Assembly: GCF_000876655.1 (NCBI RefSeq)
Contig: NZ_JYCN01000021.1
Location: 124,055 to 188,054, forward strand
Origin: Arthrobacter sp. SPG23
Lineage (GTDB): Bacteria > Actinomycetota > Actinomycetes > Actinomycetales > Micrococcaceae
Direction: 5' to 3'
Length of the DNA: 64,000 bases
The position numbers and the translations under genes were made by a program. Under the pieces are notes generated by a model, which searched no databases, was not told the DNA's origin, and worked only from the letters and a program-made list of their open reading frames with translations. Shown piece after piece: positions 16,766 through 25,232 of this stretch. Every line of letters begins with the position of its first letter. Position 1 is the stretch's first letter.

Positions 16766-17836
16766 ATGACCAATGCAGTGACAGGCTCTTCGGCCAACAC
16801 CCATCGTATTTCCGTCGTCGTACCTGTTTACCAAGGCGAAAAGACGCTGCCGGCGGTCGTTGCGGAACTGATGGGACTCGCGGAACCGCAAATTTCGCCG
16901 GCCGGCCACCGTTTTGTCATTGCAGAAGTCCTCCTCGTATTCGATCACGGCCCGGACGGCTCTGCGCAGGTCATCCGTGACCTCGTGGCACGCTACGACA
17001 TCGTCCGCGGGGTGTGGTTGAGCCGCAACTTCGGACAACACCCCGCCACTCTGGCCGGCATGGCGTCCGCCGGCGGTGACTGGGTTGTCACCATGGATGA
17101 GGACGGCCAGCACGATCCCGCCGCTATCGGCGACATGCTGGATACCGCCATGGCCCGGCAGTCAACGCTGGTGTATGCGCTGCCCACCAATAAGCCTCCG
17201 CACGGATTCCTCCGGAACGCCGCTTCAAAGGGTGCGAAGAAGGTGGTGTCTGCACTCCTGTCGAGTAACGACGCACCCAACTATCAAAGCTTCCGGCTTG
17301 TCACCGGCGAGGTTGCCCGCTCCGTGGCCGCCTATGCCGGCAACGCCGTGTACCTCGACGTCGCGCTGGGGTGGATTGCCTCGAACGTCGCCACCTGCCC
17401 GGTAGCTCTTCGGGAAGAGGGGGACCGCGCCTCCGGCTACCGGCTGCGCACCCTGCTGTCCCATTTCTGGCGCATGGTCATCTCCAGCGGCACGCGCGGG
17501 CTCCGTCTGGTCAGCCTGATCGGGGCATTGTTCGCGTTCCTCGGCATCTGCCTTGCCATTTACCTCTTCATTTCCTACCTGACGGGACACGGCGCGGGGC
17601 AACAGGGATGGACGTCCACCATGATCGTGATCCTCATCAGCACCGGAGCCATTCTGTTCTCCCTGGGGGTCATCGCCGAGTACGTCGGCGTCAACGTCAA
17701 CATGGCCATGGGTAAGCCCGCCTACCTGATCGTGAGCGACCCTGCCGTGGGTCCCCTCGGAAAGACCGGCACCGTGGCAGCCGCCACGAATCACGGAACA
17801 GCCGCAGCATCCGGGGGAAACACGCCCAATGCCTGA
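16766..17836 (+). CDS. CsbB/GtrB-like polyprenyl-phosphate glycosyltransferase (GT2)
   Basis: A 356-residue GT2 enzyme with the fold start ISVVVPVYQGEKTL and the donor/metal motif MDEDGQHDP. At the C-terminus two membrane helices (LIGALFAFLGICLAIYLFIS and MIVILISTGAILFSLGVIAE) precede the family ending YVGVNVNMAMGKPAYLI. This is the layout of CsbB/GtrB/ArnC-type enzymes that load a sugar onto undecaprenyl phosphate on the inner leaflet. With the GtrA-like flippase (21215) and the YfhO-like proteins it makes a complete three-component set. Its stop overlaps the next gene by 8 bases. The sugar is not predictable from sequence. Confidence 0.85.
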   Translation: MTNAVTGSSANTHRISVVVPVYQGEKTLPAVVAELMGLAEPQISPAGHRFVIAEVLLVFDHGPDGSAQVIRDLVARYDIVRGVWLSRNFGQHPATLAGMASAGGDWVVTMDEDGQHDPAAIGDMLDTAMARQSTLVYALPTNKPPHGFLRNAASKGAKKVVSALLSSNDAPNYQSFRLVTGEVARSVAAYAGNAVYLDVALGWIASNVATCPVALREEGDRASGYRLRTLLSHFWRMVISSGTRGLRLVSLIGALFAFLGICLAIYLFISYLTGHGAGQQGWTSTMIVILISTGAILFSLGVIAEYVGVNVNMAMGKPAYLIVSDPAVGPLGKTGTVAAATNHGTAAASGGNTPNA

Positions 17837-18785
17837 TCCGGTATGGGTCGTCGGCGCAGGCGGCCTGCTGGGACGCGGCCTCGTCTCCGTACTCAAGTCG
17901 AGGGGCCATGACGTACTCACCTCCTCAATTCCCTGGAACGACGCTGCCGCTGCCAAAGCGGCCCTGGCCGCCGGAGCCGAACAGCTGAGGACCCTCGCTG
18001 ACGGCAGACCCTGGGTGATCGCCTGGTGCGCCGGCGCCGGCGTTACCGGAACATCCCAAGCCGAGCTGGACTCCGAACTCGACGTGTTCAAGGCCGCACT
18101 GGATTCCATTGCCGGGATCCTGTGCATGCCCGGTTCCGCACCCGGCCGGTTTTTCCTGGCCTCGTCGGCCGGCGGCGTTTATGCCGGCGCCCCTGATCCG
18201 CCGTACTCCGAAGAGAGCATCACCCAGCCGCTCGCCCCCTACGGTTTTGCCAAGCTTGCCGCGGAAAGCGCCGCCACCGCGTTCGCGGCAACCTCAGGCA
18301 CCCGCGTGTTGATTGGCCGGGTTGCCAACCTCTACGGGCCCGGACAGAACCTGGCCAAGCCCCAGGGCCTCATTTCAGTCTTCGCGAAGGCCTACCTGAC
18401 GGGCCAACCGGTTTCTGTCTACGTTTCCCTGGACACGCTCCGCGACTACATCTTTATTGACGACGCCGCGGCCCTGATAGCCGATTGCCTCGACCGGCTG
18501 TCCGGATCCGACGTCGTTGCAGGACAGACGGTGACAAAGATCATCGCCACCCAGCGGGCAGACACCATCGGCGCGCTGATTGGCGCGTGTAAGACCGTCT
18601 TTAAGCGCCGCCCGCGCATAGTCCTCGGAGCATCGCCGTTCGCCAAGGCTCAGGCGCACGATCTTCGGTTGAGGTCGGTGGTTTGGACGGAACTCGACAA
18701 CCGCCAGTTCACTCCCCTGCCGGTGGGAATCGACGCGACCGTCCGGGACATGCAGACACTGAGAAGCGCCTCAGGCTCCTGGTAG
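17829..18785 (+). CDS. NAD-dependent epimerase/dehydratase (extended SDR)
   Basis: A 318-residue nucleotide-sugar SDR with Rossmann motif GAGGLLGRG near the start, an active-site stretch LASSAGGVYAG, and a YxxxK pair in YGFAK. GRVANLYGPGQN and RDYIFIDDAA are typical of epimerase/dehydratase family members acting on nucleotide sugars. It overlaps the GT2 gene by 8 bases, so the pair is translationally coupled and the SDR probably makes or modifies the sugar that GT2 loads. The precise substrate is not recognisable; GalE-like or dTDP/UDP-sugar reductase activity are both possible. Confidence 0.75.
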   Translation: MPDPVWVVGAGGLLGRGLVSVLKSRGHDVLTSSIPWNDAAAAKAALAAGAEQLRTLADGRPWVIAWCAGAGVTGTSQAELDSELDVFKAALDSIAGILCMPGSAPGRFFLASSAGGVYAGAPDPPYSEESITQPLAPYGFAKLAAESAATAFAATSGTRVLIGRVANLYGPGQNLAKPQGLISVFAKAYLTGQPVSVYVSLDTLRDYIFIDDAAALIADCLDRLSGSDVVAGQTVTKIIATQRADTIGALIGACKTVFKRRPRIVLGASPFAKAQAHDLRLRSVVWTELDNRQFTPLPVGIDATVRDMQTLRSASGSW

Positions 18786-18893
18786 CGGAGCGACGACTTC
18801 GTCCGCCTGCTTCCAGCTGAAGCGAAAACTGGGTAATCCGCCCCGTTCGGTACCCTAGATGGAGCGTTAGCAACAGAAAGAGACCGTGCCGAG

Positions 18894-21215
18894 TTGAATA
18901 TTCAAGAACGACCCACAGCGGCCAGGACCGGAAATCCTGGGTGGCTGTGGGCCCTGGCCACGCCGGTGGCCACCATCCTGGCTGCATTAGTGCCGGTCAT
19001 TTTCAACCACCGGTTTTACTTCTATGACGACACCCAGATCGGCGCCTACCCCATCTGGCGCGAAATCGGCGAAATGCTCCGCTCAGGTCAATGGCCGTTT
19101 TTCAGCGCCGAAGGCTGGCAGGCCGGCAACTACGCTGCCGAGGGCCAATGGGGCATCTTTAGTCCCCTGACCCTGGGCATAGGCCTGGCGTCCACGTTCT
19201 TCACTAACGCCCTGGTTTTCTCCACCCTGGTCAAAGTCGCCCTTCTGGCCACAGCCAGCATCGGTATCTACCTGGTCAGCCGCAACCTTGGTACCCGGGC
19301 GCCGTGGGCCTTTGTCGCCGGAGTCGCCTCCACCCTTGCCGGATTTACCGTCTACCTCGATTCTCCATCCTGGGTGACAGGACTGATGGTGTGGGCTTTC
19401 CTGCCTTTTGTCTGGTGGTCCTTGCGAAGGATGTGCTACCAGCAGAAGTCGCCCCTGCCCGTTCTGGTCTCCGGCTACTTCCTCGTCACGGTCGGTTATG
19501 TCCACGGCACCATCATGATGGTCCTGCTATTCGTCGCCGTCATTGTCGAATTGCTGGTGCGCCGGAAGTGGAAGCCCCTCGTGAAGACCGTGTCCACCGG
19601 TGTCCTCCTGGGTCTGGTGGCGTTGGCCGTTTACCTCCCGGGAGTCCTCACCCTGCGCAGCACCGCGCGCACGCAAGTGGTCGCCAACACCAACTTCCTT
19701 ACCGTTGACCTCACCGGCCTGGCCGGATCGGCACTACCAAGCAATCTTCCGCAGGTTGCTTCCTGGTGGTGGGGACCGTTCGCTCCCGCGCCGCTGACCT
19801 ACATAGCGTGGTTCCTCCCGCTGTTTGCCCTGGTCAACTTCCGGCAGTTGCGGCGCCTGACCCCGGGAATTGCGAGTGTCCCGGTGTTCCTGCTGCTGTC
19901 ATTGATGCTGACGCTGGCTCCCAGCGACCTTGGACCACTCCGGACGCCCGTCCGGTTGATGCCGTACGTCTGCCTCGCCACCATCGTGCTCTTATGCGTC
20001 GCCCTGTCATTGGCACGGGTCCGCAAGGTCTCCGGCGTGCGGTGGGTCAGCACAGCCGCGGTGTTCATTGGGAGCGTTTACCTGGGGTGGACGGGCAAAC
20101 CGGAGCTGTGGACCGTCAGCGCACGCATGGTGCTCATCATGGCCGTCGGATTTGCCCTGACTGCGGTGGCACTGCGCCTGATCCGCGCCAAGTCGAAGGC
20201 CGACGGAGTGGTGGCGGCTGTCCTGGTAGCGACATCCCTTGCGTTGGCCTTCCCGCAGCATTACTACTTTCCCAACCCGCCCGTTCAGGACTTCAAACTG
20301 CCCGCGGATACGTCGAAGTACTCCACACAGCTCTCCGGCGCCAAGGGGCAGGCGGTCGTCGTGGGCACGCCGTCCGCCTTGGACCCGTCGATCTGGACCG
20401 AGTCGCTTGTCGGCAACATGTGGTACCTGAACCCCGGGTCAGTGCACAACCTCTACAGCCCCATCCAGAATGCGGCCTATTCGAAAGACCTCTGCATTGC
20501 TTCCCGCGGTGAGACGTGCAAAGAACTCAGCACCAAGCTGTTTGAAATCGACCCGACTTCGGGCAAGCCGCTCGCAGACCTCCTTCGCGTGGACACTGTC
20601 CAGATAGTCCGGGATGCGGCCGACCCGAACGGTGCCGAACTCGCCAAGGCGGTCCCGCCGTCGGGCTGGTCTGTTGCATCCCGGACTCCGAATACGGTCA
20701 TGTGGACGCGGAACGTGCCCCTCGGGTCGGTAGGCGCTCCCGTCTACGCGTCCGAGGGCACTGAAATCGAGCCGGTGTCCAACTCCAGCAGCCAGGTCAC
20801 TTTCAAGGTGGACGAGGTCCCCGCTTCCGGCGGGACCGTGACACTGGGCCGCATCGCGTGGCCGGGTTACACGGCTGACGGCGCCACCATCGTCGATCCG
20901 CTCCGCGGTTACCTCCTGACGGTCAACGTGGCTCCGGACATGGCCGGCAAAACCGTGACCGTCTCGTTCCAGCCGCCAGGATGGACCCTCGAAATCGCTT
21001 CCCTCGCTGCCGCACTTCTTCTTGGTGCCGCCTGGTCTGTGGTCCATGCGCTGCGCGGCCGACGGCGGTCCGGCTCACCTGACGGGCCGTCGTCGTTAGC
21101 GGACCGCCCGGCCGGCAACGATCCGAGCGCTTCCGCGCCCCATCCCTCCCCCGATCCCTCGCTCCGCTCCGGCGGGGCAGAGCCGGAATACGCCTTGAGA
21201 AAAGAGGACAAATAG
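18894..21215 (+). CDS. YfhO-like multi-pass membrane protein (putative GT-C glycosyltransferase), paralogue 2
   Basis: A 773-residue paralogue of the protein at 12346-14598: FYFYDDTQIGAYPIW, AGNYAAEGQWGIFSP, SPSWVTG, VYLPGVLT, ASWWWGPFAP and YIAWFLPL occur in the same order. About 12 helices are followed by a large extracytoplasmic domain (with C-x5-C at CIASRGETC), a last helix and a Pro/Ser-rich tail. The start is TTG 18894, the only plausible initiator in frame; a TACCCT box at 18851-18856 could be its promoter. It overlaps the GtrA-like gene by one base (TAG/GTG). Presumed role: transfer of the polyprenyl-linked sugar to a wall polymer. Confidence 0.7.
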   Translation: MNIQERPTAARTGNPGWLWALATPVATILAALVPVIFNHRFYFYDDTQIGAYPIWREIGEMLRSGQWPFFSAEGWQAGNYAAEGQWGIFSPLTLGIGLASTFFTNALVFSTLVKVALLATASIGIYLVSRNLGTRAPWAFVAGVASTLAGFTVYLDSPSWVTGLMVWAFLPFVWWSLRRMCYQQKSPLPVLVSGYFLVTVGYVHGTIMMVLLFVAVIVELLVRRKWKPLVKTVSTGVLLGLVALAVYLPGVLTLRSTARTQVVANTNFLTVDLTGLAGSALPSNLPQVASWWWGPFAPAPLTYIAWFLPLFALVNFRQLRRLTPGIASVPVFLLLSLMLTLAPSDLGPLRTPVRLMPYVCLATIVLLCVALSLARVRKVSGVRWVSTAAVFIGSVYLGWTGKPELWTVSARMVLIMAVGFALTAVALRLIRAKSKADGVVAAVLVATSLALAFPQHYYFPNPPVQDFKLPADTSKYSTQLSGAKGQAVVVGTPSALDPSIWTESLVGNMWYLNPGSVHNLYSPIQNAAYSKDLCIASRGETCKELSTKLFEIDPTSGKPLADLLRVDTVQIVRDAADPNGAELAKAVPPSGWSVASRTPNTVMWTRNVPLGSVGAPVYASEGTEIEPVSNSSSQVTFKVDEVPASGGTVTLGRIAWPGYTADGATIVDPLRGYLLTVNVAPDMAGKTVTVSFQPPGWTLEIASLAAALLLGAAWSVVHALRGRRRSGSPDGPSSLADRPAGNDPSASAPHPSPDPSLRSGGAEPEYALRKEDK

Positions 21216-21730
21216 TGGCTTCCCATCCGCCCACAGCGGACGAGCCGGTGCGCGGAATCCATTCCGGCCCGCCCGGTCCGCTGATGAAAATCGTCAAAGA
21301 TCAGCGGGTTGCTTTCCTCCTCGTCGGCGGCGCCAACACAGCCTTCAGCACGGGCCTCTTCATTGTTTTGGCCTTGGCGTTCCCGCAGGCTCCCTCTTTC
21401 ATCCTCTTGTCCGCGTCGTGGACGGTCTCGCTCATCGCGGTCTTCTTCGTCTACCGGAAGCTTGTCTTCCGCGTCAAAGGACATGTCTGGCTGGACCTGG
21501 GCCGATTCGCGCTCGTCAACCTCACGTCCCTGCTGGTTAACATCGGGCTGCTCTCACTGTTTGCTGACCTCCTGCAGTTCCCAAGGATCCCGACGCAACT
21601 GGCCATCACCCTGTTGTCCGTAATCATCAGCTACTTTGGGCACCGGCACTTTTCATTCCGGCGTAAACATGCACCGGAGCACGCACAGACCGCCCCCGTA
21701 AACGGCACTAAAGAGGAAGAGACGGCATGA
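21215..21730 (+). CDS. GtrA/GtcA-like membrane protein (putative lipid-linked sugar flippase)
   Basis: A 171-residue protein with four membrane helices (about 37-57, 62-82, 97-117, 122-142) and the GtrA-family features FLLVGGANTAFSTGLF and SYFGHRHFSF close to the end of the last helix. The GTG start is preceded by AGAGGA and overlaps the previous stop by one base; its stop overlaps the next gene (ATGA). GtrA/GtcA proteins are thought to flip polyprenyl-phosphate sugars for an external transferase, matching the YfhO neighbours and the CsbB-like enzyme. The N- and C-termini are hydrophilic and variable. Confidence 0.85.
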   Translation: MASHPPTADEPVRGIHSGPPGPLMKIVKDQRVAFLLVGGANTAFSTGLFIVLALAFPQAPSFILLSASWTVSLIAVFFVYRKLVFRVKGHVWLDLGRFALVNLTSLLVNIGLLSLFADLLQFPRIPTQLAITLLSVIISYFGHRHFSFRRKHAPEHAQTAPVNGTKEEETA

Positions 21731-22587
21731 ATCCGAAAGTCTCCATAGTCATCCCCGCTTATAACAATGTGCAGTACATTGCTGAAACGCTTGATTCAGT
21801 CCTGAACCAGACCTATGACGACTATGAGGTGGTCATTGCCGACCATTCGTCAGTTGACGGAACGACGGACGTCATCAACGGATACAGCGGCCACCCGAAG
21901 CTCCGCATCCTCAGCCCCACCCCCGTCGGCGGCGGTGCCCAGGCCAACTGGAACAGAGTCAGCGCCGAAGCCAGGGGTGAGTACGTCAAGCTGGTCTGTG
22001 GCGATGACATTATTGCACCGACGGCACTCGCCGAGCAGGTGGCAGCTTTCGAAGCGCATCCGACGGCGGTCCTGGTAGCCAGCCAGCGCGATCTGGTCGA
22101 CTCCAGCGGCGAAGTATTCATCAAAAGCAGGGGCCTTCAAGGCATCTCAGGACTGGTGAGCGGGGCAAAGGCCGTCCGGGCCACGGTTGTGGCCGGTTCC
22201 AACATCTTTGGGGAACCGGCGTGTGTTATGTTCCGCCGGGACCTGCTTGAGAAGGAAGGGGGCTGGGACAATACCCACCCGTACCTTATCGATGAGGCGA
22301 CGTACGCCCGGATCTGCTTCCATGGTGACGTCGTGGCAATCCGTCGCAGCCTGGCCAAATTCCGCATCAGCGCCAGCCAGTGGAGCGTCCGCCTGGCGAG
22401 GCAGCAGTCAGATCAGGCCATCGCGTTCCACAACCACGTTGCGCGGACGCACCCGGGTGTCCTCAGCCGTCTTGATCTGCTGACTGGCAACCTCAAGGCT
22501 GTGGCCATGTCCTATGCCCGCAGGCTGGCGTACATGCGGCTACGCAAGCGCATGGGCCATGAACACGCGGTGGAAAGTACCGTCTAG
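21727..22587 (+). CDS. Family 2 glycosyltransferase
   Basis: A 286-residue cytoplasmic GT-A enzyme without membrane helices. It has the typical N-terminus VSIVIPAYNNVQYIAETLDS, then QTYDDYEVVIADHSSVDGT and the acidic motif KLVCGDDI (metal/nucleotide). A C-terminal helical part is rich in Arg. It is coupled to the GtrA gene by an ATGA overlap. Its stop overlaps the stop of the convergent acyltransferase gene (shared CTAG), so no terminator fits between them. Donor and acceptor cannot be called; a rhamnosyl or hexosyl transferase of the surface polymer is likely. Confidence 0.85.
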   Translation: MNPKVSIVIPAYNNVQYIAETLDSVLNQTYDDYEVVIADHSSVDGTTDVINGYSGHPKLRILSPTPVGGGAQANWNRVSAEARGEYVKLVCGDDIIAPTALAEQVAAFEAHPTAVLVASQRDLVDSSGEVFIKSRGLQGISGLVSGAKAVRATVVAGSNIFGEPACVMFRRDLLEKEGGWDNTHPYLIDEATYARICFHGDVVAIRRSLAKFRISASQWSVRLARQQSDQAIAFHNHVARTHPGVLSRLDLLTGNLKAVAMSYARRLAYMRLRKRMGHEHAVESTV

Positions 22588-23825
22588 GACGATTTCCGGT
22601 CGGCCGCGCCATGGATGTGGCTGTGGCCGACCTCGGGATCATCAACGGCCCGTTCCGGGATTTGCTGGGTTGACATCACACGCATCTTACGGCGGGCCGG
22701 TTCTTCGAAGAACCGCCACAGGCAGTAGCCAAACACGGACACCACGGCCGGTATCAGGATGAAGCCGAGCTTGGCCCCCACCGTTCCCGTGCCGAGGGTC
22801 GCCGGGAATGTCATCTGCAGCTTCCAGAAGATCTCAATCAGCGGCATGTGCACGAGGTAGATGCTGTAGGAGGCCATTCCGCCCACCACCAGCGCTTTAC
22901 TGCCCAGGACCTTTGCCACGTGCCGGTCGGCCATTCCCAAGGCTCCGACAATCACCACGAGTACAGGGATCAGCAGTCCTATGTAACGCGGCCGGGCGGT
23001 GAAATCCATCCAGTAGCATCCGGCAATAATGACGGCCGTCGCCAGGACAATGATGTGGCTTGCCATCAGCCGGTTCCGGGCAGTGTCAGGCACCCGCCGG
23101 ACTATGTAGAACATGAGCGCCCCGGCCATAAAGGCACACAGGATGCGGAGCAGCCACATCCAGCCGGCGTAGAGGCCCAGCACGTAGGAAAAGAACACGA
23201 CGGGAAACAAGAGCACTCCGGCCATGATCACCAGGGAGCGGGTGCTGAGCGACCTGTTGAGGCGGAAGATCAGAAGGACCATCACGGGGAACAAGAGGTA
23301 CGCGAATGCCTCGGCCGAGACTGACCACGCGGCTCCGTTCCAGGTCAACCGGTCGAAACCGGGCTCAGTCCACTGCACCACAAGCGTGAGTTGGCGCAGG
23401 AAGCTGCCAACGCTGTAGTCGCGCACATCTACAGGATCGTCGCTTTGCCGGGCGAGAAGGATCCCGTGCCATATGGCGGCGAACACCAGCATGAATACAT
23501 ACGCCGGCCAGACACGCGCCAGGCGAGCCCACCAGAACTTGACGGTGGCATTACGATCCAGCCGCCACCCCATGCGCTCACCGTAGTTCAACGCCAGCAC
23601 ATAGCCGCTGAGGGCAAAGAAGAGGTCGACGCCGAGCTCCCCGTGTGCAAGAACCGGGCCGATGACGTGTCCCAACCAAGGAAACTCCGAGGCGATGTTG
23701 CCGCGAACATGGAACAGCACTACCCACATGGCCGCTACGATGCGCACGCCGGTCAGTGCGTGAACCTGTTGTACTGCGCGGGCAGCCGTCTCGGGTGGCG
23801 TCTGTAACATCACATTTTCCGGCAT
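22584..23825 (-). CDS. Acyltransferase 3 family membrane protein (O-acyltransferase)
   Basis: A 413-residue integral membrane protein with about ten helices and the acyltransferase-3 signature near the N-terminus: ALTGVRIVAAMWVVLFHVRG (active-site His in LFHV), GVDLFFALSGYVLALNYG and FWWARLARVWPAY. A basic, His-containing tail follows the last helix. Such enzymes move acetyl or other acyl groups across the membrane onto glycans. AGAGGAA precedes ATG 23825. In this island it likely O-acylates the exported polysaccharide. Confidence 0.9.
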   Translation of the reverse strand: MPENVMLQTPPETAARAVQQVHALTGVRIVAAMWVVLFHVRGNIASEFPWLGHVIGPVLAHGELGVDLFFALSGYVLALNYGERMGWRLDRNATVKFWWARLARVWPAYVFMLVFAAIWHGILLARQSDDPVDVRDYSVGSFLRQLTLVVQWTEPGFDRLTWNGAAWSVSAEAFAYLLFPVMVLLIFRLNRSLSTRSLVIMAGVLLFPVVFFSYVLGLYAGWMWLLRILCAFMAGALMFYIVRRVPDTARNRLMASHIIVLATAVIIAGCYWMDFTARPRYIGLLIPVLVVIVGALGMADRHVAKVLGSKALVVGGMASYSIYLVHMPLIEIFWKLQMTFPATLGTGTVGAKLGFILIPAVVSVFGYCLWRFFEEPARRKMRVMSTQQIPERAVDDPEVGHSHIHGAADRKSS

Positions 23826-23972
23826 GCAGTTCCTCTGCGTTATCAGGGCGGGATTCCCTCGGGACTTTCGCTGGGTCCGCGCCTCAAGGGCACTCTTTCT
23901 AGACTACCGGATCGCTGCGTACAGTCGGCGACATAGACGGCCCCGGCGGCCGGGCGAAATGCCCTGCCGTGA

Positions 23973-23984
23973 TACTTTCGAGGG
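23973..23984 (+). promoter_or_regulatory. Putative -10 box, leaderless pyruvyltransferase transcript
   Basis: TACTTT (23973-23978) ends 6 bases before ATG 23985. The AGGG directly before the ATG is too close to act as a ribosome binding site, so initiation at the 5' end of the transcript is likely. Confidence 0.4.
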
Positions 23985-25118
23985 ATGGGAAAAAACCTCT
24001 ATCTCATTGCCTCCGGCGGAAATCCGAACTACGGCGATGAGCTGATCGTGGCGTCCTGGCTGCGATTCCTTGCCCGCGTCCGGCCTGACGCATCCGTATG
24101 GCTGGACTGCCCGCAGCCGGGTACGGCAACCGCATTGTTCGCCGGGATCCATCCCGGCTTCCACGCCACCAATACGCTCTGGCGTTCCTGCGCCGAAGCT
24201 CCGGACCAGTCGGCGCAGGCGGTGTGGGACCACGTCGGCAACCTCGTGGCCCACGGAGGCACCCCCATGTATGACGTCGGCCTCCTCGCCCTCGGCCAGG
24301 CGGATTCCATTCATCTCCTGGGCGGCGGCTATGTCAATGGCGTGTGGCCTGACCATGTGGGGCTTGTTTCGGGCATGGCAGCTGCAGGCAAGCTGAGCGG
24401 CGCCCGCCTCGTCGCCTCCGGCCTCGGCCTGATGCCGCTGCCGGAGAACGCCGAACAGCTGCAGAAGACCTTTGCCGATTTCTCAGCCGTCAGTGTCCGC
24501 GATGACCCCAGCGCGGATTTCCTGGGCCTCGAGACCGGGCTGGATGACGTGTTCCTTGGACTGCCCTACGAGCTCAGCCGGAGCAAGAACTCGCAAGTGG
24601 TCGTGTCCCGCGCGAAAGACGTGATGCTGTGCATCCAGAGCGACATGACGGATGCACCCGCATTCGAACGGCTGCGGGACAAACTGCGGGTCGTCGTTGA
24701 GAACTCGCTTGCCAAGGGCCTCACGGTCGGCTACGTAGAGGCGATACCCGGCTCGGACCGGCGCATGTTCGACGCCTTGGAAGGCCTCATCCCGGAGGAG
24801 AATTTCGTTCCCTTTACGCAAGTCTGGAGCGACGGCCTGCCCGTCCGCCGCGGTCAGCTCTGGTACACGTCCCGGTACCATCCCCACATGGTGGCGGCCT
24901 CTGCCGGCGCCAAGGGTGTGGCCATCGGCATCCTGGACGACTACTACGACGTCAAGCACCGCTCACTGCTGGACCTCGGAACAGGGTGGACCTACGCCTC
25001 CACCAAGGACGACGCCGCCCTGCCGGAGCCGACCGGCTCGCCGGACTTTGAAGCTACGGCGTTGCGGCTCGCGAGTCTTAAGCGTACAGAAGCTCTTTCG
25101 CTGTATCCGGTCCAGTAG
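23985..25118 (+). CDS. Polysaccharide pyruvyl transferase family protein
   Basis: A 377-residue cytoplasmic protein of the CsaB/pyruvyl-transferase family. Its N-terminus LYLIASGGNPNYGDELI, the mid region LLGGGYVNGVWPDHV, FSAVSVRDDPSADFL and the C-terminal SRYHPHMVAASAGAKGVAI follow the family pattern (Gly-rich first motif, and a His in the R-x-H motif late in the chain). These enzymes add ketal pyruvate from phosphoenolpyruvate to wall sugars, giving negative charge and sometimes S-layer anchoring. It is a single-gene unit between the acyltransferase and a 25-bp hairpin. The target sugar is unknown. Confidence 0.85.
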   Translation: MGKNLYLIASGGNPNYGDELIVASWLRFLARVRPDASVWLDCPQPGTATALFAGIHPGFHATNTLWRSCAEAPDQSAQAVWDHVGNLVAHGGTPMYDVGLLALGQADSIHLLGGGYVNGVWPDHVGLVSGMAAAGKLSGARLVASGLGLMPLPENAEQLQKTFADFSAVSVRDDPSADFLGLETGLDDVFLGLPYELSRSKNSQVVVSRAKDVMLCIQSDMTDAPAFERLRDKLRVVVENSLAKGLTVGYVEAIPGSDRRMFDALEGLIPEENFVPFTQVWSDGLPVRRGQLWYTSRYHPHMVAASAGAKGVAIGILDDYYDVKHRSLLDLGTGWTYASTKDDAALPEPTGSPDFEATALRLASLKRTEALSLYPVQ

Positions 25119-25160
25119 ACCCGGAGGCCTTGGCCTGCGTGGCACCGGCCACAAACAACG

Positions 25161-25214
25161 ACGAGGGGCCCCGCTCGTTGAACTGCTCCCAGTTCAACGA
25201 GCGGGGCCCCTCGT
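25161..25214. terminator. Perfect 25-bp hairpin between convergent genes
   Basis: Bases 25161-25185 are the exact reverse complement of 25190-25214, with a 4-base CTCC loop. The stem contains GGGGCCCC. It lies between the pyruvyltransferase stop and the GT2 stop, and only a weak T-rich tail follows on the minus strand. A bidirectional terminator is most likely. Confidence 0.8.
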
Positions 25215-25232
25215 TGCTCAACTACCAGGCCC

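Noticed and set aside
25161-25214. Hairpin as the end of a mobile element or attachment site
   Set aside because: No transposase or integrase gene, no target duplication, and the other long hairpin has an unrelated sequence.
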